NCBI RefSeq assembly: GCF_002104995.1
Contig: NW_024468250.1
Location: forward strand, 992,001-1,056,000
DNA: 64,000 nt
Direction of reading: 5' to 3'
Origin: Linderina pennispora
Taxonomy: Eukaryota > Kickxellomycota > Kickxellomycetes > Kickxellales > Kickxellaceae
Below, one piece after another: positions 11,211 through 22,650 of the stretch. The notes under the pieces were generated by a model. The model saw nothing but the letters and a program-made list of their open reading frames with translations, searched no databases and had not been told where the DNA came from. Each line of letters opens with the position of its first letter. Within the stretch, counting starts at the first letter, position 1. Position numbers and translations under genes: made by a program.

Positions 11211-12300
11211 TTAGTCCAATATGTACCGATTCTGGTTGCCCATCCTGTCCAGGCTCGGGGTGCTGTGGATGCCCATATACGCTGTGCCTCCAGCAGCGCT
11301 GCTCTCGAGATTGCCGCGGTAGAAACCGCCAATCGCGGTCATGCCCTCAGCGGTATAGTTGGCCGGATTTCCTCGGTCGTACGAGTTGCTGAGCTTCATT
11401 GATGTGTCATGCGCTAGCTGGTACTCACGCGTCATGTTGGACTCGCGCAGCCGCTGTGCAAAGTAGCTCAAGTGCTTCTGACGGTTAAACATGCAGTGGA
11501 AGACGGGCGGCCCCAGGATGACAAAAAAGTACACTTGAGCGACGAGAATGGGCAGCATCGTGTTCAGTGCACCAAAAATGAAGATGCGCTCCGGCGTCAG
11601 CGGAATCCAGGCCGTAGCAATGCCAATAATCAGACAGACGCATGCAACGATGAAGCACCATACGACCTGCCTGTACTCTGAGAAGCACGTGTTGATGTGC
11701 CGCGAGTAAAAGAGGACGAAAATGAAGGCCAGCATCTGGAGGAAGCAGAACGATATGCTCATGTAGAAGAGATTCATGGACCCGTCACAGCCCTTCCGTT
11801 CGGGGACGTATCGTATGCCATTCTCTTCTGGCAGCGCGATTGAGACGATGCCGTAGACGAGAGGAATCGAGACCATGTAGATCATCGGATACCAAAAGTA
11901 CTTGCCCTTGACTCGCTGCTTCCAGATAAAAATGCTGATATACTGGTACAGCCTGGCCTGGAACAGAGACATCCACAGGTAGCCACCCAGGCACATCCGC
12001 AGCCACGAGTTGGCTGCGACACATGTAACCCTGTTATACTTGGGCAGCGTGAAGAACGTGTAGATGTCGCCAAAGTACCACAGCACTGAGGATATAAAGG
12101 TGTATATCATTAGCGGGATGTTTTTGGCCTTCAACGGAAGATACGAGCGGTTGGCGTAGGCGTAGACCTAGGATGAGAAAGTCGATGAAGAGGCACCCTG
12201 CAGCCGCACAAATAACATAGATCTCACGTGGGGTTGGAAGCGACACAGGTGCAGCCACAGGTGCAGCCACACTGGTTGGCATAGGCGCAAGCGAGGACAT
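11211..12300 (-). CDS. Array 7TM receptor-like protein 1
   Basis: One insertion (CCTAGGTCTAC near 12168) separates the first membrane segment from the rest; corrected length 362 residues from the ATG at 12300. A proline/alanine-rich N-terminus (VAAPVAAPVSLPTP) precedes seven hydrophobic segments. Array-wide features are present: a short loop after TM1 with YLPLKAKNIP, WYFGDIYTF in TM2, a NSWLRMCLGGYLW motif in TM3, GKYFWYP before TM4, a Cys in the extracellular loop (KGCDGS), FYSRHINTCFSEYRQVV, AWIPLTPERIF and FHCMFNRQKHLSYF after TM7, then the tail motif LRESNMTREYQL. It is probably a surface sensor; the ligand and coupling are unknown. Confidence 0.7.
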
Positions 12301-13880
12301 GCTTACGTATAGTGAGGATATGGTGTATTCGAGCAATGACTAAGAGGCAGTGAGGAATACAGCGGAAATAGGGTGGATTTCGAGATTAATTTACAGTAGA
12401 GTAGGGAGCAAAAATACTAAAGGCAGGGAACGGACTGAACACAAGCTACTGCGCCTTGCACGTCTTCTTATAGAGACAGCCATGTACGCGTATGTAATAA
12501 TTCCCACAGACGACAGAGAACTATACGCCAAAAATAGAACCACTACGGTCCAAAACATTGCCTGTGCATCATGTAGAAAAGAAGGCAGCTGATAGCGAGC
12601 GACGATGGTGCATCCAGGGATCTCCCTGTAGACAGCTTGGCCCGCAGCTATTTCTTTGTACCTTTGTAGACCGCTACCAATTATTGTGACAAACTACAAT
12701 TCCCCGTGTTTAGCAAGTCTCGATCAATTTTCTTCATGAAAATCACTCCCCCGCCAGAGCCCACTCATTTACTTGCACTAAAACCTGACTAGTAGTTGCT
12801 GTTTGTTGAAGAGCCGCACTTTTCAGCAAAACTTCCATGGTTGCAACCACGGCTGCTTAGTAATATAGTCCGTGCTTGGCTTGGCATTGTCACAGCGTCT
12901 GTGCGTGGCGACCATGTCGGAGACCTTGTGAACTGCACCCCACCTGCGCATTCTGCATAAAGCATTGGCGATTGCAACTGGCAGTGAATTCAAAAACGCC
13001 CACGCCCTACCTTTGCAATGTTGAAAATTTAGCCAGTGCTTGGTTTAAAAATAGAATAGGCAAAAAAGGGATTCAGGCGAAGCAGTCCCCGACGGTCATC
13101 GATGCATAATGGTGGGTGGTTTCCCATCAGCTCATTTGCCCCATGCATAAACCTGCGATCAGCAGGACTGGTAGATCACTAATGATTGTGGTGCATGGCC
13201 CAGACCATACATGTGCTGGTTTGCTGCTTACTGATACATGCAGCTGTGGTGGTCGGGAACAAACAAATGCTTCTAAGAAACGCTTACAAAGAGCATCTTC
13301 AATGCACCGAGTTAATCTCCATTCCCCAGACTGCTAACCCCGTGTGCTGCCGGTTGGTTTTTTTTTTTCGAAAACAACCGAGGCAGGATGCACCATCATA
13401 TGCATTTGCACACATGAAGCAGCAACTGCAGTGCAGCTACGCGCTTTTTAGGTCAAAGAATCCGCTCAGCGTCAAGTAGAATCCCTACAAGATGCTTACG
13501 TAAATTGATTGCAAGTGGTCGAAACACGTTGTGATCCTCCAGGCGATGGCAGGCATAAAGTGGCTGTGCGCTATCTGCCAATCAATGGGTGGTGTGTGCC
13601 AGTGAACCTGCTCCAAAGTTACATTGACTGGGGCTGTTGCATCAATCGTCATTATCGCTGTCAATGTTGCTGCCTCTGCTGGAGAATAAGGCCGCAGCAA
13701 TGCACACATCACTTCTTTGCACCAGCATAGCCTTCCATAGCTATTTTTAATATAAACTGTGTGGTTGTTAACACAGTCAGGAAGTGCCACAAAAAATATA
13801 TTTTTGGCACGGTATAGCCGACAGAAATCATACAAGATATGCTAGGGTCCTTGCTTCTCCAGATCAGGATAGACATTTGC
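12301..13880. other. Intergenic, no gene seen
   Basis: About 1.6 kb separating array members 1 and 2, the largest gap within the array. I looked for receptor motifs (YLPLK, RMSLG, NLxxEY) on both strands and found none. AT-rich with scattered short open frames. Confidence 0.4.
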
Positions 13881-14842
13881 CTAGTACACTCGATTGCTGG
13901 GGTAGAACGTATTGCTTGAACCGCTCGTGCTATTGACCTTAGATGCGGTCAGCGGCCGAGGACCGTGGATCTGTGCAGAGTCAGTTGGCTGGCTGCTATC
14001 AGCGCAGTTGTACTCCCATGTCAAGTTGTGTTCAGACATCTTCCGCAAAAAGAAATCCAAATACGCGTTCCGGTTGAACATACAGTGGTAGATTGGCTTT
14101 CCCAGGGTGGTGACAAAGTAGACTTGACACGCCAGCGCAAGGAGGGAGGTTTTCAGTATCCCTAAAATGAGGATGCGCTCAGGCGCCATGGGAATCTAGT
14201 ATGCTGCAATGGCAACAGTCGGCGATAACGATGTCACTGATAAACTAATCATCATCTTGCAGTGCTCGCAAATTGAAGTCCTGATGTTGCGCGAGTAAAA
14301 AAGTACGTATGCGAACACAGTCATCTGGCAAAAGGCCAGTGCCAAGGAGATGTAGAACAACAGAGACGACCCTGGGCACGTCTTGGTTTCCTGATTGAAT
14401 CAAATTCCGCAATTGCGAGGCAGTGCCACACTCACTACAGCGTAGATGATCGGGAGAGCTACAACATAGATGCCTGGGACCCAGTAGCACTTGCCCCGGG
14501 CGCAACAATGCCAGATATAAATATGCAAATATGCCTGTAGAGTCGGTGCTGGAGCAGTACCATGAACAAGTACGCGCTGAGCGACATTCGCAGCCACGAT
14601 GTGGTTACCACACATGCAAACCAGCTGCTAGCCGACCTCACGCCCATATAAGAATAGATGTTACCAATAAACCACAGCGCTGACGTAGCAAATGCTATTA
14701 GAATTAGCGGGAAATCACGCGACTTGATCGGAAGGCGTCCTCTCTGAATGAATGCATAGATGGGGCAGGCAGAATTCAAAATATACACAGCAGCTAGCAC
14801 CCAGACTATAGTCTATCTTTTGATACCATCCGAATCTGCCAT
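13881..14842 (-). pseudogene. Array 7TM receptor 2, decayed
   Basis: Homologous over its whole length to array member 1, from MADSDGIKR at 14842 to the C-terminus NRVY at 13881. It differs from its neighbours by carrying in-frame stops that need no frame change: a TAG right after MADSDGIKR, a TGA after ALPRNCGI (aligned to Arg in member 1) and a TAG before IPMAPERILI (aligned to the conserved Trp of AWIP). A frame change near 14525 is also needed (IFI to WHCCARGKCYW). Conserved landmarks remain: WFIGNIYSYM, TSWLRMSLSAYLF, FYSRNIRTS, YHCMFNR and the tail MSEHNLTWEYNC. The stops look like genuine inactivation. Confidence 0.65.
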
Positions 14843-15698
14843 GAAAACGAACAGCTAAAACCAAGATAGCGATAGATAATATTGTAAATGTGTATAGACT
14901 GTATTGGAGAAGAGCTAGTAATTCAGCAGCAGCAGCAGCTGAATAGGCAAAGGTGGCTTCGTATTTATGATCTTTCAGAGCGTCCACAAAAACTTTAATC
15001 CCGCACGAGGGATAGTCACTGCTTTGTAAAGAAACTATGTAAACACCGACCGCTGGCTCCTGAGCATATCAGCAAAGCTCCCCTGCAGCAGGCCATTGTT
15101 GGAGCGATTGACTTAACAGAGACAGAACCATATACTGTATTAAAATACTGTACCAATTTGCAGTATATTGTCATCGGTGTCGATTGGATGGCAGGAGGCT
15201 TGGGTCTGGAATTGAAATTATACTACTGTGGGCAGTTCTTAGATCCGCAACTGGGGTTTTGATTCGGCCAGTCTGGTAGACCTGCATCCAGTTGCTGAGA
15301 TGGCGGTATTTTGGTTTGGGCAATCAGCTGCTTGATCAGCTAGAGCTCTGACGACTGCTAGGTCAGTGTGTTTAATACAGTGCACCTCTAGATGCACTGC
15401 TTAGTGGCTAGACCATATCGCTGGTACACCACCCATGAGGAAAACCAAAAATAGCCTGAGCATACACAACAGACCTTTGGAGTAGCATCTAGTAGACATG
15501 CAGTCATGCAGCTGTTGGCTGAAACAGCGCTTTTATTCACAACACCACCCACCACTTGGCTCTGTGGCCTGTGATCTGCTTTGTTGGTATTCATTGGCAT
15601 ATTACCAGCGAGAAAGTGATTTCATCACGGGCTGCTGTCACTTGATATAAACCAGGTGTAGAAACCCATGGAACTATGCTTTTTATTCAATGAATGGG
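14843..15698. other. Intergenic, no gene seen
   Basis: No receptor motif or other coding signal found. A short CAG/CTG-rich tract lies near 14925-14940 (alanine or glutamine codons if translated). Confidence 0.4.
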
Positions 15699-16747
15699 CT
15701 AAACTAGTTTACGGATGTACTGGTTGCTGTTGCTGTTGCTGTTTCTGTTGCTAGAGCTGTGTCCCTCGTTGATTTCTTCGAGTGCATGGTATGCGTTGAG
15801 TGCATTTTCCCTCCTATTCGGCCCACCAAGCCAGCTGTGACGGCTGGCAGCTACTGTTGTCGATGTCCTCAGAGTGGAAGTAAGGTTGTCAACCTGACCA
15901 GCAGTTGAGATACTGTACTCTTGCATAAGATTCTGGGTCCGTAGCCGGTGCATAAAGTACTCAACGTATTCATTGGGGTCGACGATCGAATGGTAGATGG
16001 GCTTGCTCAGCAGGACTATCAAATACAACTGGGCGGCGATGAGCATAAAAGAGGTATCCAGCATTCCTTTGTAGAATTTGCTCCCGGTGGTGTTAGGAAT
16101 CCATCTGACAATGATGGATGCAACTGTTGCGGCAACTGTCGTGGAGATGATGATGACAATCTCTCGGAACTCTCGGAAACAGGTGTTGATGTTGCGTGCT
16201 AGATAAGTCAGTGCAATCGCCGAGCAGAGCTCAATCACGATTATGGCTATTGCAAACATGTAAACCGGCGCTTTTGTTACGCAGTCGTTGTTCTCGGGGA
16301 AGTACTCAAAGCCGATGCTGGGTGGAAAGAGTATAGCAGCTACTGTGTATGGCACAATGAGTACGAATACATAAATGGCAGGCCACAGCAGATACCGCCC
16401 AACTGCACGCTGCTTCCAGCGGAAAATGAGCAGATACTGCCAGATTCGGAGCTGGAACAGTGCGACCCAAAGGAATGTCCCGAACGACATGCGCATCCCA
16501 AGCCCACATGACGATACAGATCATTCGGCTCTTTGGCATCCACGTCGAGTTGTTGACACTCACATTGCCGGCCCACCACAGGAACTTGCCCAAAGAATGT
16601 CGCATAGATTAGTGGCAGGTTTTTGGCTTTCAAAGGAGGATAGTTTCTCTTGAAGAAAGTGAAAACCAGGACGAGGAAGTCTATGAATACCACTCCAGCG
16701 GTAGCTATCGAGAATGCCACATCGCGGCTATCAACATTCATCGCCAT
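15699..16747 (-). CDS. Array 7TM receptor-like protein 3
   Basis: The ATG at 16747 (MAMNVDSRDVAF) and two single-G insertions (near 16585 and 16497, both in GGG runs) give 348 residues. Seven hydrophobic segments with the array landmarks: NYPPLKAKNLP after TM1, FLWWAGNVSV in TM2, MRMSFGTFLWVALF in TM3, GRYLLWPA, a loop Cys in NNDCVTKAP, YLARNINTCFREFREIVI, RWIPNTTGSKF, and YHSIVDPNEYVEYFMHRL followed by the tail LRTQNLMQEYSIS. The cytoplasmic tail is Ser/Asn-rich and ends QYIRKLV. It is a predicted plasma-membrane sensor of unknown ligand. Confidence 0.7.
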
Positions 16748-17682
16748 TCGCAAAAAAATGTGCTGTAAAAAAAGACAAGGAGACGAAGATTGATAAACGC
16801 AATACCTGAGCAGTCCAATCGACCCATCGCGATTTCGCCAAGGGATGCATTTATGTACTCCTCTTGCTCACAGGATTGCCAGTATCATTGCAGATAGGGA
16901 TCCCCTCAATTTCACATCAGGCATGGAATGTTCCTCAGTACATGCTAAAAATGGTGTGTTCGAGCAATGTAGATTCCTAAATCATGGTCCGGATATGCCG
17001 CTCAGGCTGGACCGACATGTAGATTACGGCTAATCGGCTTAGCTGCAAAGGACTTTGGTTGGTGATCTGTCCTTTGCCGTCGACGGATAAACCTTTTGGA
17101 ACATATGAGGTCCGCAAGCTTGCTATTTAGATTTACACAGTTGACAAGAACAAAAAAGCGGGTGTGCCTGTCCCATCTATGTGGGCTCCAGTCAGTCAGT
17201 ATTCCTTTCTTGGCCACGGGGCTTCTTGGTGAATCGGTGCATATGGTTGCTACCTTGGATCTGTCTGGTCCGTTGCCGCTGGTAATCACCAGATTATTAT
17301 CAATTTATTTTGCTACTTGGTTAAGTCAGCTCGGTCCATCTCCATTTCGCAGTGGGGCCATATAAATCTGGCAAGACAGTGTAGCGGTCGATGGAAAATT
17401 TCACCGGTTTGCCTAGCTGGTGTCATAGCCAAGGGGGTTATACATATATACATGTATATGATAGCCAGAAGGCAATAGCCGACGAATGCTATCCTAAATG
17501 GGGATACGATGGAACAGGGGACGGTGCTGGCTTAAAATTCGTGCCCACACGGTCATCTGAGAGTACAGCATAGATCAAGTTGGATCTCGATTATGGCGCT
17601 GGTGCCATATGTGTACTGGGTCGGCAGGGGTCGGCTGTCATTATCAATATAACCAAGTGGCAAAGAGCGGCTGCCCTCAACT
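16748..17682. other. Intergenic, no gene seen
   Basis: No coding signal found. A palindromic run with ATATATACATGTATATG lies near 17443-17459. Confidence 0.4.
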
Positions 17683-18210
17683 TCATATACATCCAAAAGG
17701 ACTGTTTTCATGGAGGTACTCAATAAAATGATCAAGATACGCGTCACCATCAACAAAGCAGTGATATGTAGGCTTAAAAGAGGATTATACCGAAATAAAC
17801 TTGGCATGCCACGGCAACAACTGTGGCCGTGGCCATATTTGCCGCAGACTGGTTTTGTTGCAGTTCATGGAGCCAGCGCATGGCCACCGTGAACAGTATG
17901 GTGACGACACCACCGGTAATTCATATTACAATTTCTGCAAACTCGTTATAGCATGATCCGATATCGCGGGCCATATATGCCAGTATTACCGCTACCAGAA
18001 ACTGCAACACCATCAGCACAACAGAGATGACATACAGTGGTCGCTGAACTGAGCATATACCAGTTGTCTGGTCGAAGGTGATTCCGACGCCTTGGGACAT
18101 GATTACAGCCTGGAATAGCATAGCACACAGAGATAATAGCTGCACTCATAACCGCTGCCCACAGATAAAAAGTACAGCGAAAACAGCCATATGATGGAGG
18201 GGTAAAAGGA
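17683..18210 (-). pseudogene. Array 7TM receptor 4, truncated and decayed
   Basis: Only TM4 to the start of the cytoplasmic tail is left; the first three segments are absent because the next gene's 3' end (18354) lies directly upstream. Recognisable pieces are FDQTTGICSVQRPLYVIS, AYMARDIGSCYNEFAEIVI, a TGA, then VVTILFTVAMRWLHELQQNQ, VAVACQVYFGIILF, a TAA, and after a frame change CFVDGDAYLDHFIEYL ending in a TGA at 17683-17685. In-frame stops plus N-terminal loss make a functional product very unlikely. Confidence 0.7.
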
Positions 18211-18353
18211 GGACAAGGATACACTGGAACTATTAATATAAAATGAGGGTTTAGAAAACTTAATTTTAGCACTAACCAGACCGATCGCGAGTACACAGTC
18301 GCTGGGTTCTCTTTTGTACCGTGGACAGCCTGAGAGACAAGACTATCTACATT

Positions 18354-19425
18354 CTAGACAATGCGACGGTCAGGGTAAATCGAGCTTTGCCTTGCTTTCC
18401 ATGAGTCAACCAAGACCATGTGCATCTGCGGGTCTGATTCGTAGATCAGAAAACTGTCAGTGTGGCCAACTTGAGAATCAACTGTGAATGTCGACCGCAG
18501 GGAGGGATCTGTTATCCTTTGTAGAGTGGCTGCTGTTTCTGTCCGCTGTTGATGCTGCTGCTGCTGCTGCTTTTGTTGCTGGCGGGAAATATCGTACTCT
18601 GTCATCAGGTTACTTTCTTTCATCCTGTGTAGCATAAACACCAGGTACTCCTCACGATCTACCAGAGCGTGAAATATCGGGCGGCCTAGCAGCGCAATAA
18701 AGTATATCTGGCATGCAACAAGCAGCAGGCTGGTATTGATGATACCAATCACGACACGCGAATCATCGCCACGTATGATCCACCTAAAGGCGACTGACAG
18801 GCCAACCGAGGTCGACATAGCGACCAGAATCACCACCATCTCGGCAAACTCATTAAACAGCGGCGTCATTTTGCGAGCATGAATAACGAGCGATACCGCG
18901 GCAATCATCTGCAGCGCAATTATTCCGATGCCAGTGTAGTAAATTGGCTGGTTGGCTTCGCATACACCCTGCTCCGCATTGTAATCGAAACCCGTATCTT
19001 GGCGGGAGAGCTGCTGCCGCAATTGCGTATGCCGCAGATAGCGTGGCCATTGTGCATGTCGGTAGGAAGAAGTACCACCCCGTTGGTCGCTGCTTGAAAG
19101 AGAATATCAGTATAAAGTGATACACTCTATAAATGAACAGCCCGACAAACAGGAATCCGCCTAGCGACATGCGAAATATGCCCAGTGTCAGGATGCAGAT
19201 GGCCCGGTTACGCGTAAGAAAGGTGTTATTGTAGCAATAGATTGTGCCGATCATCCAAAATAACATAGCAACGGATGACGCGAATATGTTTGTAAGGTTT
19301 TTCAACTTCAGAGGCAGATAGCTGCGTTGCCTGAACGTGTAAATCAAAAATAGAAAATTCAGGACCATGACGCCAGCGCCGACACCAACTATAATCTTGT
19401 CTCTGCTGTCTGGTACTGTCTTCAT
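18354..19425 (-). CDS. Array 7TM receptor-like protein 5
   Basis: One insertion near 18990 (GGGTTTCGAT) joins two frames into 356 residues starting MKTVPDSRDKIIVG. Seven hydrophobic segments carry the array landmarks: SYLPLKLKNLTNIF, FWMIGTIYCY, FRMSLGGFLFVGLF, TGWYFFLP, loop Cys in EQGVCEANQP, HARKMTPLFNEFAEMVV, RWIIRGDDSR and FHALVDREEYLVFMLHRM, then the tail motif MKESNLMTEYDIS. A polyglutamine/lysine run encoded by CAG-rich repeats (18545-18590) follows, and the protein ends YPDRRIV. Probably functional. Confidence 0.72.
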
Positions 19426-19844
19426 TGGTAAGGGGATCTGGGAAATGCGCTAAGAGAGACAAAATAAGTAAAGTATTTACATGGATAGAAAGCAGAGAAA
19501 AAGCCTTTGCCCTGGCCGTGACTTTGCTGCCCTTTTAAAGCTGGGTGGTGCGGCACTTGGGAAGCTCCCGTGCTCGGAGTCTGAATGGGAGTTGTACGCA
19601 CCTGCAGTTCTCAATTGCCACAAAAAAGAATAGAAGCTGATTCCGAATACGATGTCATCGTTCCAACTCCCCTTTAAACCGCGTTCTGCGAATGAGCTCA
19701 GGAACAAATCACTGCACAGGCATGCAAGGCGGTGTTCACTGTATGCCCGCATGTTTATTGACAGCTTGCTGCCAGAAAGAAAAGACAATTGTTCGGTACC
19801 AAAATAGTGGCTGTGCTATAGCTTGGAATTGGAAAACTAAAAAG
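19426..19844. other. Intergenic, no gene seen
   Basis: A 419-base spacer between array members 5 and 6 with no coding signal; presumably the promoter of member 5. Confidence 0.4.
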
Positions 19845-20925
19845 CTAGACAATTCTGCGATTTGGAAACAGATCCATCTGCCCCATGTTGGCTGTATCCT
19901 CGAGACGCAAGTAGCTTCCGTCAAATCCATTTGAATAGAGGGCAGCCGTGAATACCCTTGGACCTGTAGATGCGATGGTTTGCTGTGAGTTGTTGGCTGT
20001 GGGGTCTGTGACGCAAGCCTGCTGCCGTGCCGGAACACCCGCTGATGCTAATAGTTTCGCCGGCGCCATGCCACCTCTGCGCATACTCCCACTCTCTCCC
20101 TCTCGCATGTGATGCATAAAGTGATCCAGATACCTGTTCTTGTCAACGAGACAGTGGTATAGTGGGCGACCAAGTAGCACTATGAGATAGAACTGACAAA
20201 CTAGCAGGTCAAAAATTGTAGTAACTGTTCCTGAAATGAACTCTCGGTCGTTTGATAGCGGTGCTATGCGAATAACAGTTGCTACAACAGCAGCCATGAA
20301 AATCATGGCGCAGATGCTAACCATCTCCCGTGACTCGTTGAAGAGGCTGTGGATGCGGCGGGTCATGAAAGGTAAGGACCAGAATAACAATTCCTTGAAA
20401 AATAAAATATCCGGTTGCTAGGTACTGCATGGTGTTGCTGGTAATGCATTGGTTTTGTTGCAGGTCGTAGTTGAATCCGTACTGACGAGGTAATGCAGCT
20501 GCTAATATTGCGTAGATAAGTGAGGGAATGGCCATGAAGGCAATTGGCAGCCAAAAGTATTTGCCTGTTGGCCGCATCTTCTTTATGAAAATGAGCCAGA
20601 TGGAGTATGCTCTGAACTGCACGCAGCTAGCAAATACATAGCTTCCTAGGCAGATTCGCAACCAGGCGAACGTTGCGACGCATACCACCCAGTTTTTACT
20701 CACGAACGAGAAGTTGTGGGCATAGAAATCGCCTAGCATCCAGAAAATAATCGCAGCAAAGGAGACAAATATTAACGTCAGGTTTTTGGATTTTAATGGA
20801 AGGTATGTCCGCTGTGTGTATACGTATATGAGAGCGAATAAGTTTAATGCCAACACGCCCGAGCATGTTATAACCACAATGCGGTCCCGGTCATCTGGTA
20901 TAGGCGTAGGTGCGGCAGTGGACAT
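19845..20925 (-). CDS. Array 7TM receptor-like protein 6
   Basis: One inserted T near 20368 (ACCTTTCATG) joins two frames to give 359 residues from MSTAAPTPIPDDRDRIVV. It has seven hydrophobic segments and the array landmarks TYLPLKSKNLTLIF, FWMLGDFYAH, FAWLRICLGSYVF, TGKYFWLP, QNQCITSN (loop Cys), FMTRRIHSLFNESREMV and YHCLVDKNRYLDHFMHHM. The tail diverges from the NLxxEY consensus (MREGESGSMRRGG) but the extreme C-terminus LFPNRRIV matches member 5. Predicted surface sensor. Confidence 0.72.
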
Positions 20926-21780
20926 TGCTTAGTAATGAGATAGTAATGTACAGTAGTGGTGAAGATGAAGGAGCGGGAATGAAAGTGAAAAGAAGTTTGC
21001 ACCAGATATTCTTGCCGGATCCAGCTGTATATTAAATACCTGTGTCCTAGGGGTTAAGCAAAAACAGCACTTGGCACTAATTGCCTTTTTGATGCCTCGA
21101 CTGTTTACTATTGTTAGCCCAAGGGGACATGGCGATCGACGGTGGAAATGATGTGCATACCCAGAGGTTTGCACGTCAAGGCGACTTTCCTCGCCATTTT
21201 CCTCAAGAATCTCTCATTTGGAGCTTGCATCGCACAATCCCCCTGGTGTAAATAGATCCGCTTAGCATTGTTCATGCAATTTCGGGCGCAGGTGCACATT
21301 TTTTGCTGGTCGTTTTTCCAAGAGCTACTTCCCAGGTACAAGCGGGGTGCTAGGATATGTGCTGTCTCTCCACGAGGACGCAGTAAAACTCGTCGCACTG
21401 TCACAGGCTGTCGTTATTTGTGCTGTTTTCTCTTTACAAACACTCCTGCACGCCAGTGCTTGTCTTGTGCCCAAATAACGCTGGTGATCTGCTCACAGTT
21501 GGGGGAGACGATCTGATGTGTCTCACTAGAAACACCCACGCACAATGGATTATCAACGTGTCGTAGTGGAGAAAGGTGCAGTGGTGTCTGTATTCCGCAC
21601 AAGAGCAGAGTTTGTACACTTTGGGGTTGCGATACTTTCCAGACGTGCCATCCCCAAACACATCAGGTTTTGCTCATGTCTGTGGTGCATGGGGCTTCCC
21701 ATTACGCACGGCTGTCAAATAGTAGACATTGTTAAAGTACACCGCCACTATTTTAGTGCCAATTTTCGGTGAAAACATGC
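20926..21780. other. Intergenic, no gene seen
   Basis: Roughly 850 bases upstream of array member 6. No coding signal found on either strand. Confidence 0.4.
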
Positions 21781-22650
21781 TTACGAAAACGATATCCGGA
21801 TATACACTTCTAGACTCCGCTGTGGGTCCTGCGCGTGTATCGGGTATGGGCTATTGTGAAAGGCTTCACTGTCCACTTTCGCAAATTTGTCCTGAAACGT
21901 CAGCGCTTGAAGTGCCCTGATCTCGTTGACGGATATGCTGTATTCCTTGGGCCATATTGGTCTGGACCAGTTTCTCGATAAAGGTAGTCAGATACTTGTC
22001 AGGATCTATGAAGCAGCAGTAGAGGGGACGCTCAATAACCATGATGAGGCACATTTGGCACGCAATCACCATCAACAGAATTTTGACTGCACCAATGATG
22101 CTCCCTGGTTCCAGTGTCTTGATTACCCAGCGAAATGCCGCAGACACGATTACTGAGGACGCAATTGCTAGAATGATAACCAAAACCTCTCTGAATTCGT
22201 TAAATAGCGAATTGATATTACGGAGGAGCAGCACCGGCACGAACATGTAGACCATACGGAATATGATAATGACGATTACAAAACAGCATTTAGGAAGCTT
22301 AGCCCACATATATCTTCCTCGGGGTTGTAGTTGAAGCCATGCTTTGGAGATAGGGCAGCTGAAAAGACATCACATGTCATGCACAGTACTGTGAGATACA
22401 CGATAGGCACGATTCTGTATAAACCACCTGGCAGCGAAACTCCATAAAGGTAAGTGCGTGCTCGTAAACACGCATAAGAGAGGCGCCAACGAAGACGAAC
22501 CCATCCAGCGACATGCGGAATATATCAAACATAAAGGTACAAATAGCGTGGCTTCGCTTCATGTATGAGCCGTTGTTAATCTCGATGTTTCCGACTAACC
22601 AAAAGGCCATTCCGATGTATGACACAGATATAAGGGTCAGGTTGTTTGAT
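21781..22650 (-). pseudogene. Array 7TM receptor 7, lacking the first membrane segment
   Basis: Homology begins at the loop after TM1 (LIKSNNLTLISVSYIGMAFW) and runs to the tail EYSISVNEIRALQALTF, ending at the TAA at 21781-21783. Landmarks kept: FWLVGNIEIN, FRMSLDGFVFVG, FNYNPEEDIC with the loop Cys, LLRNINSLFNEFREVL, FRWVIKTLEPG and CCFIDPDKYLTTFIEKL. The sequence before the loop is the 3' end of member 8, so TM1 and the start codon are missing. At least three frame changes are needed. It most likely arose by a truncating event during array expansion; an unusual short protein is less likely. Confidence 0.55.

Noticed and set aside
13881-14842. Repeat-induced point mutation as an established cause of the stops in array member 2
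   Set aside because: Only a few transitions can be judged by eye and the process is not known to me from this group of fungi; kept only as a question to test.
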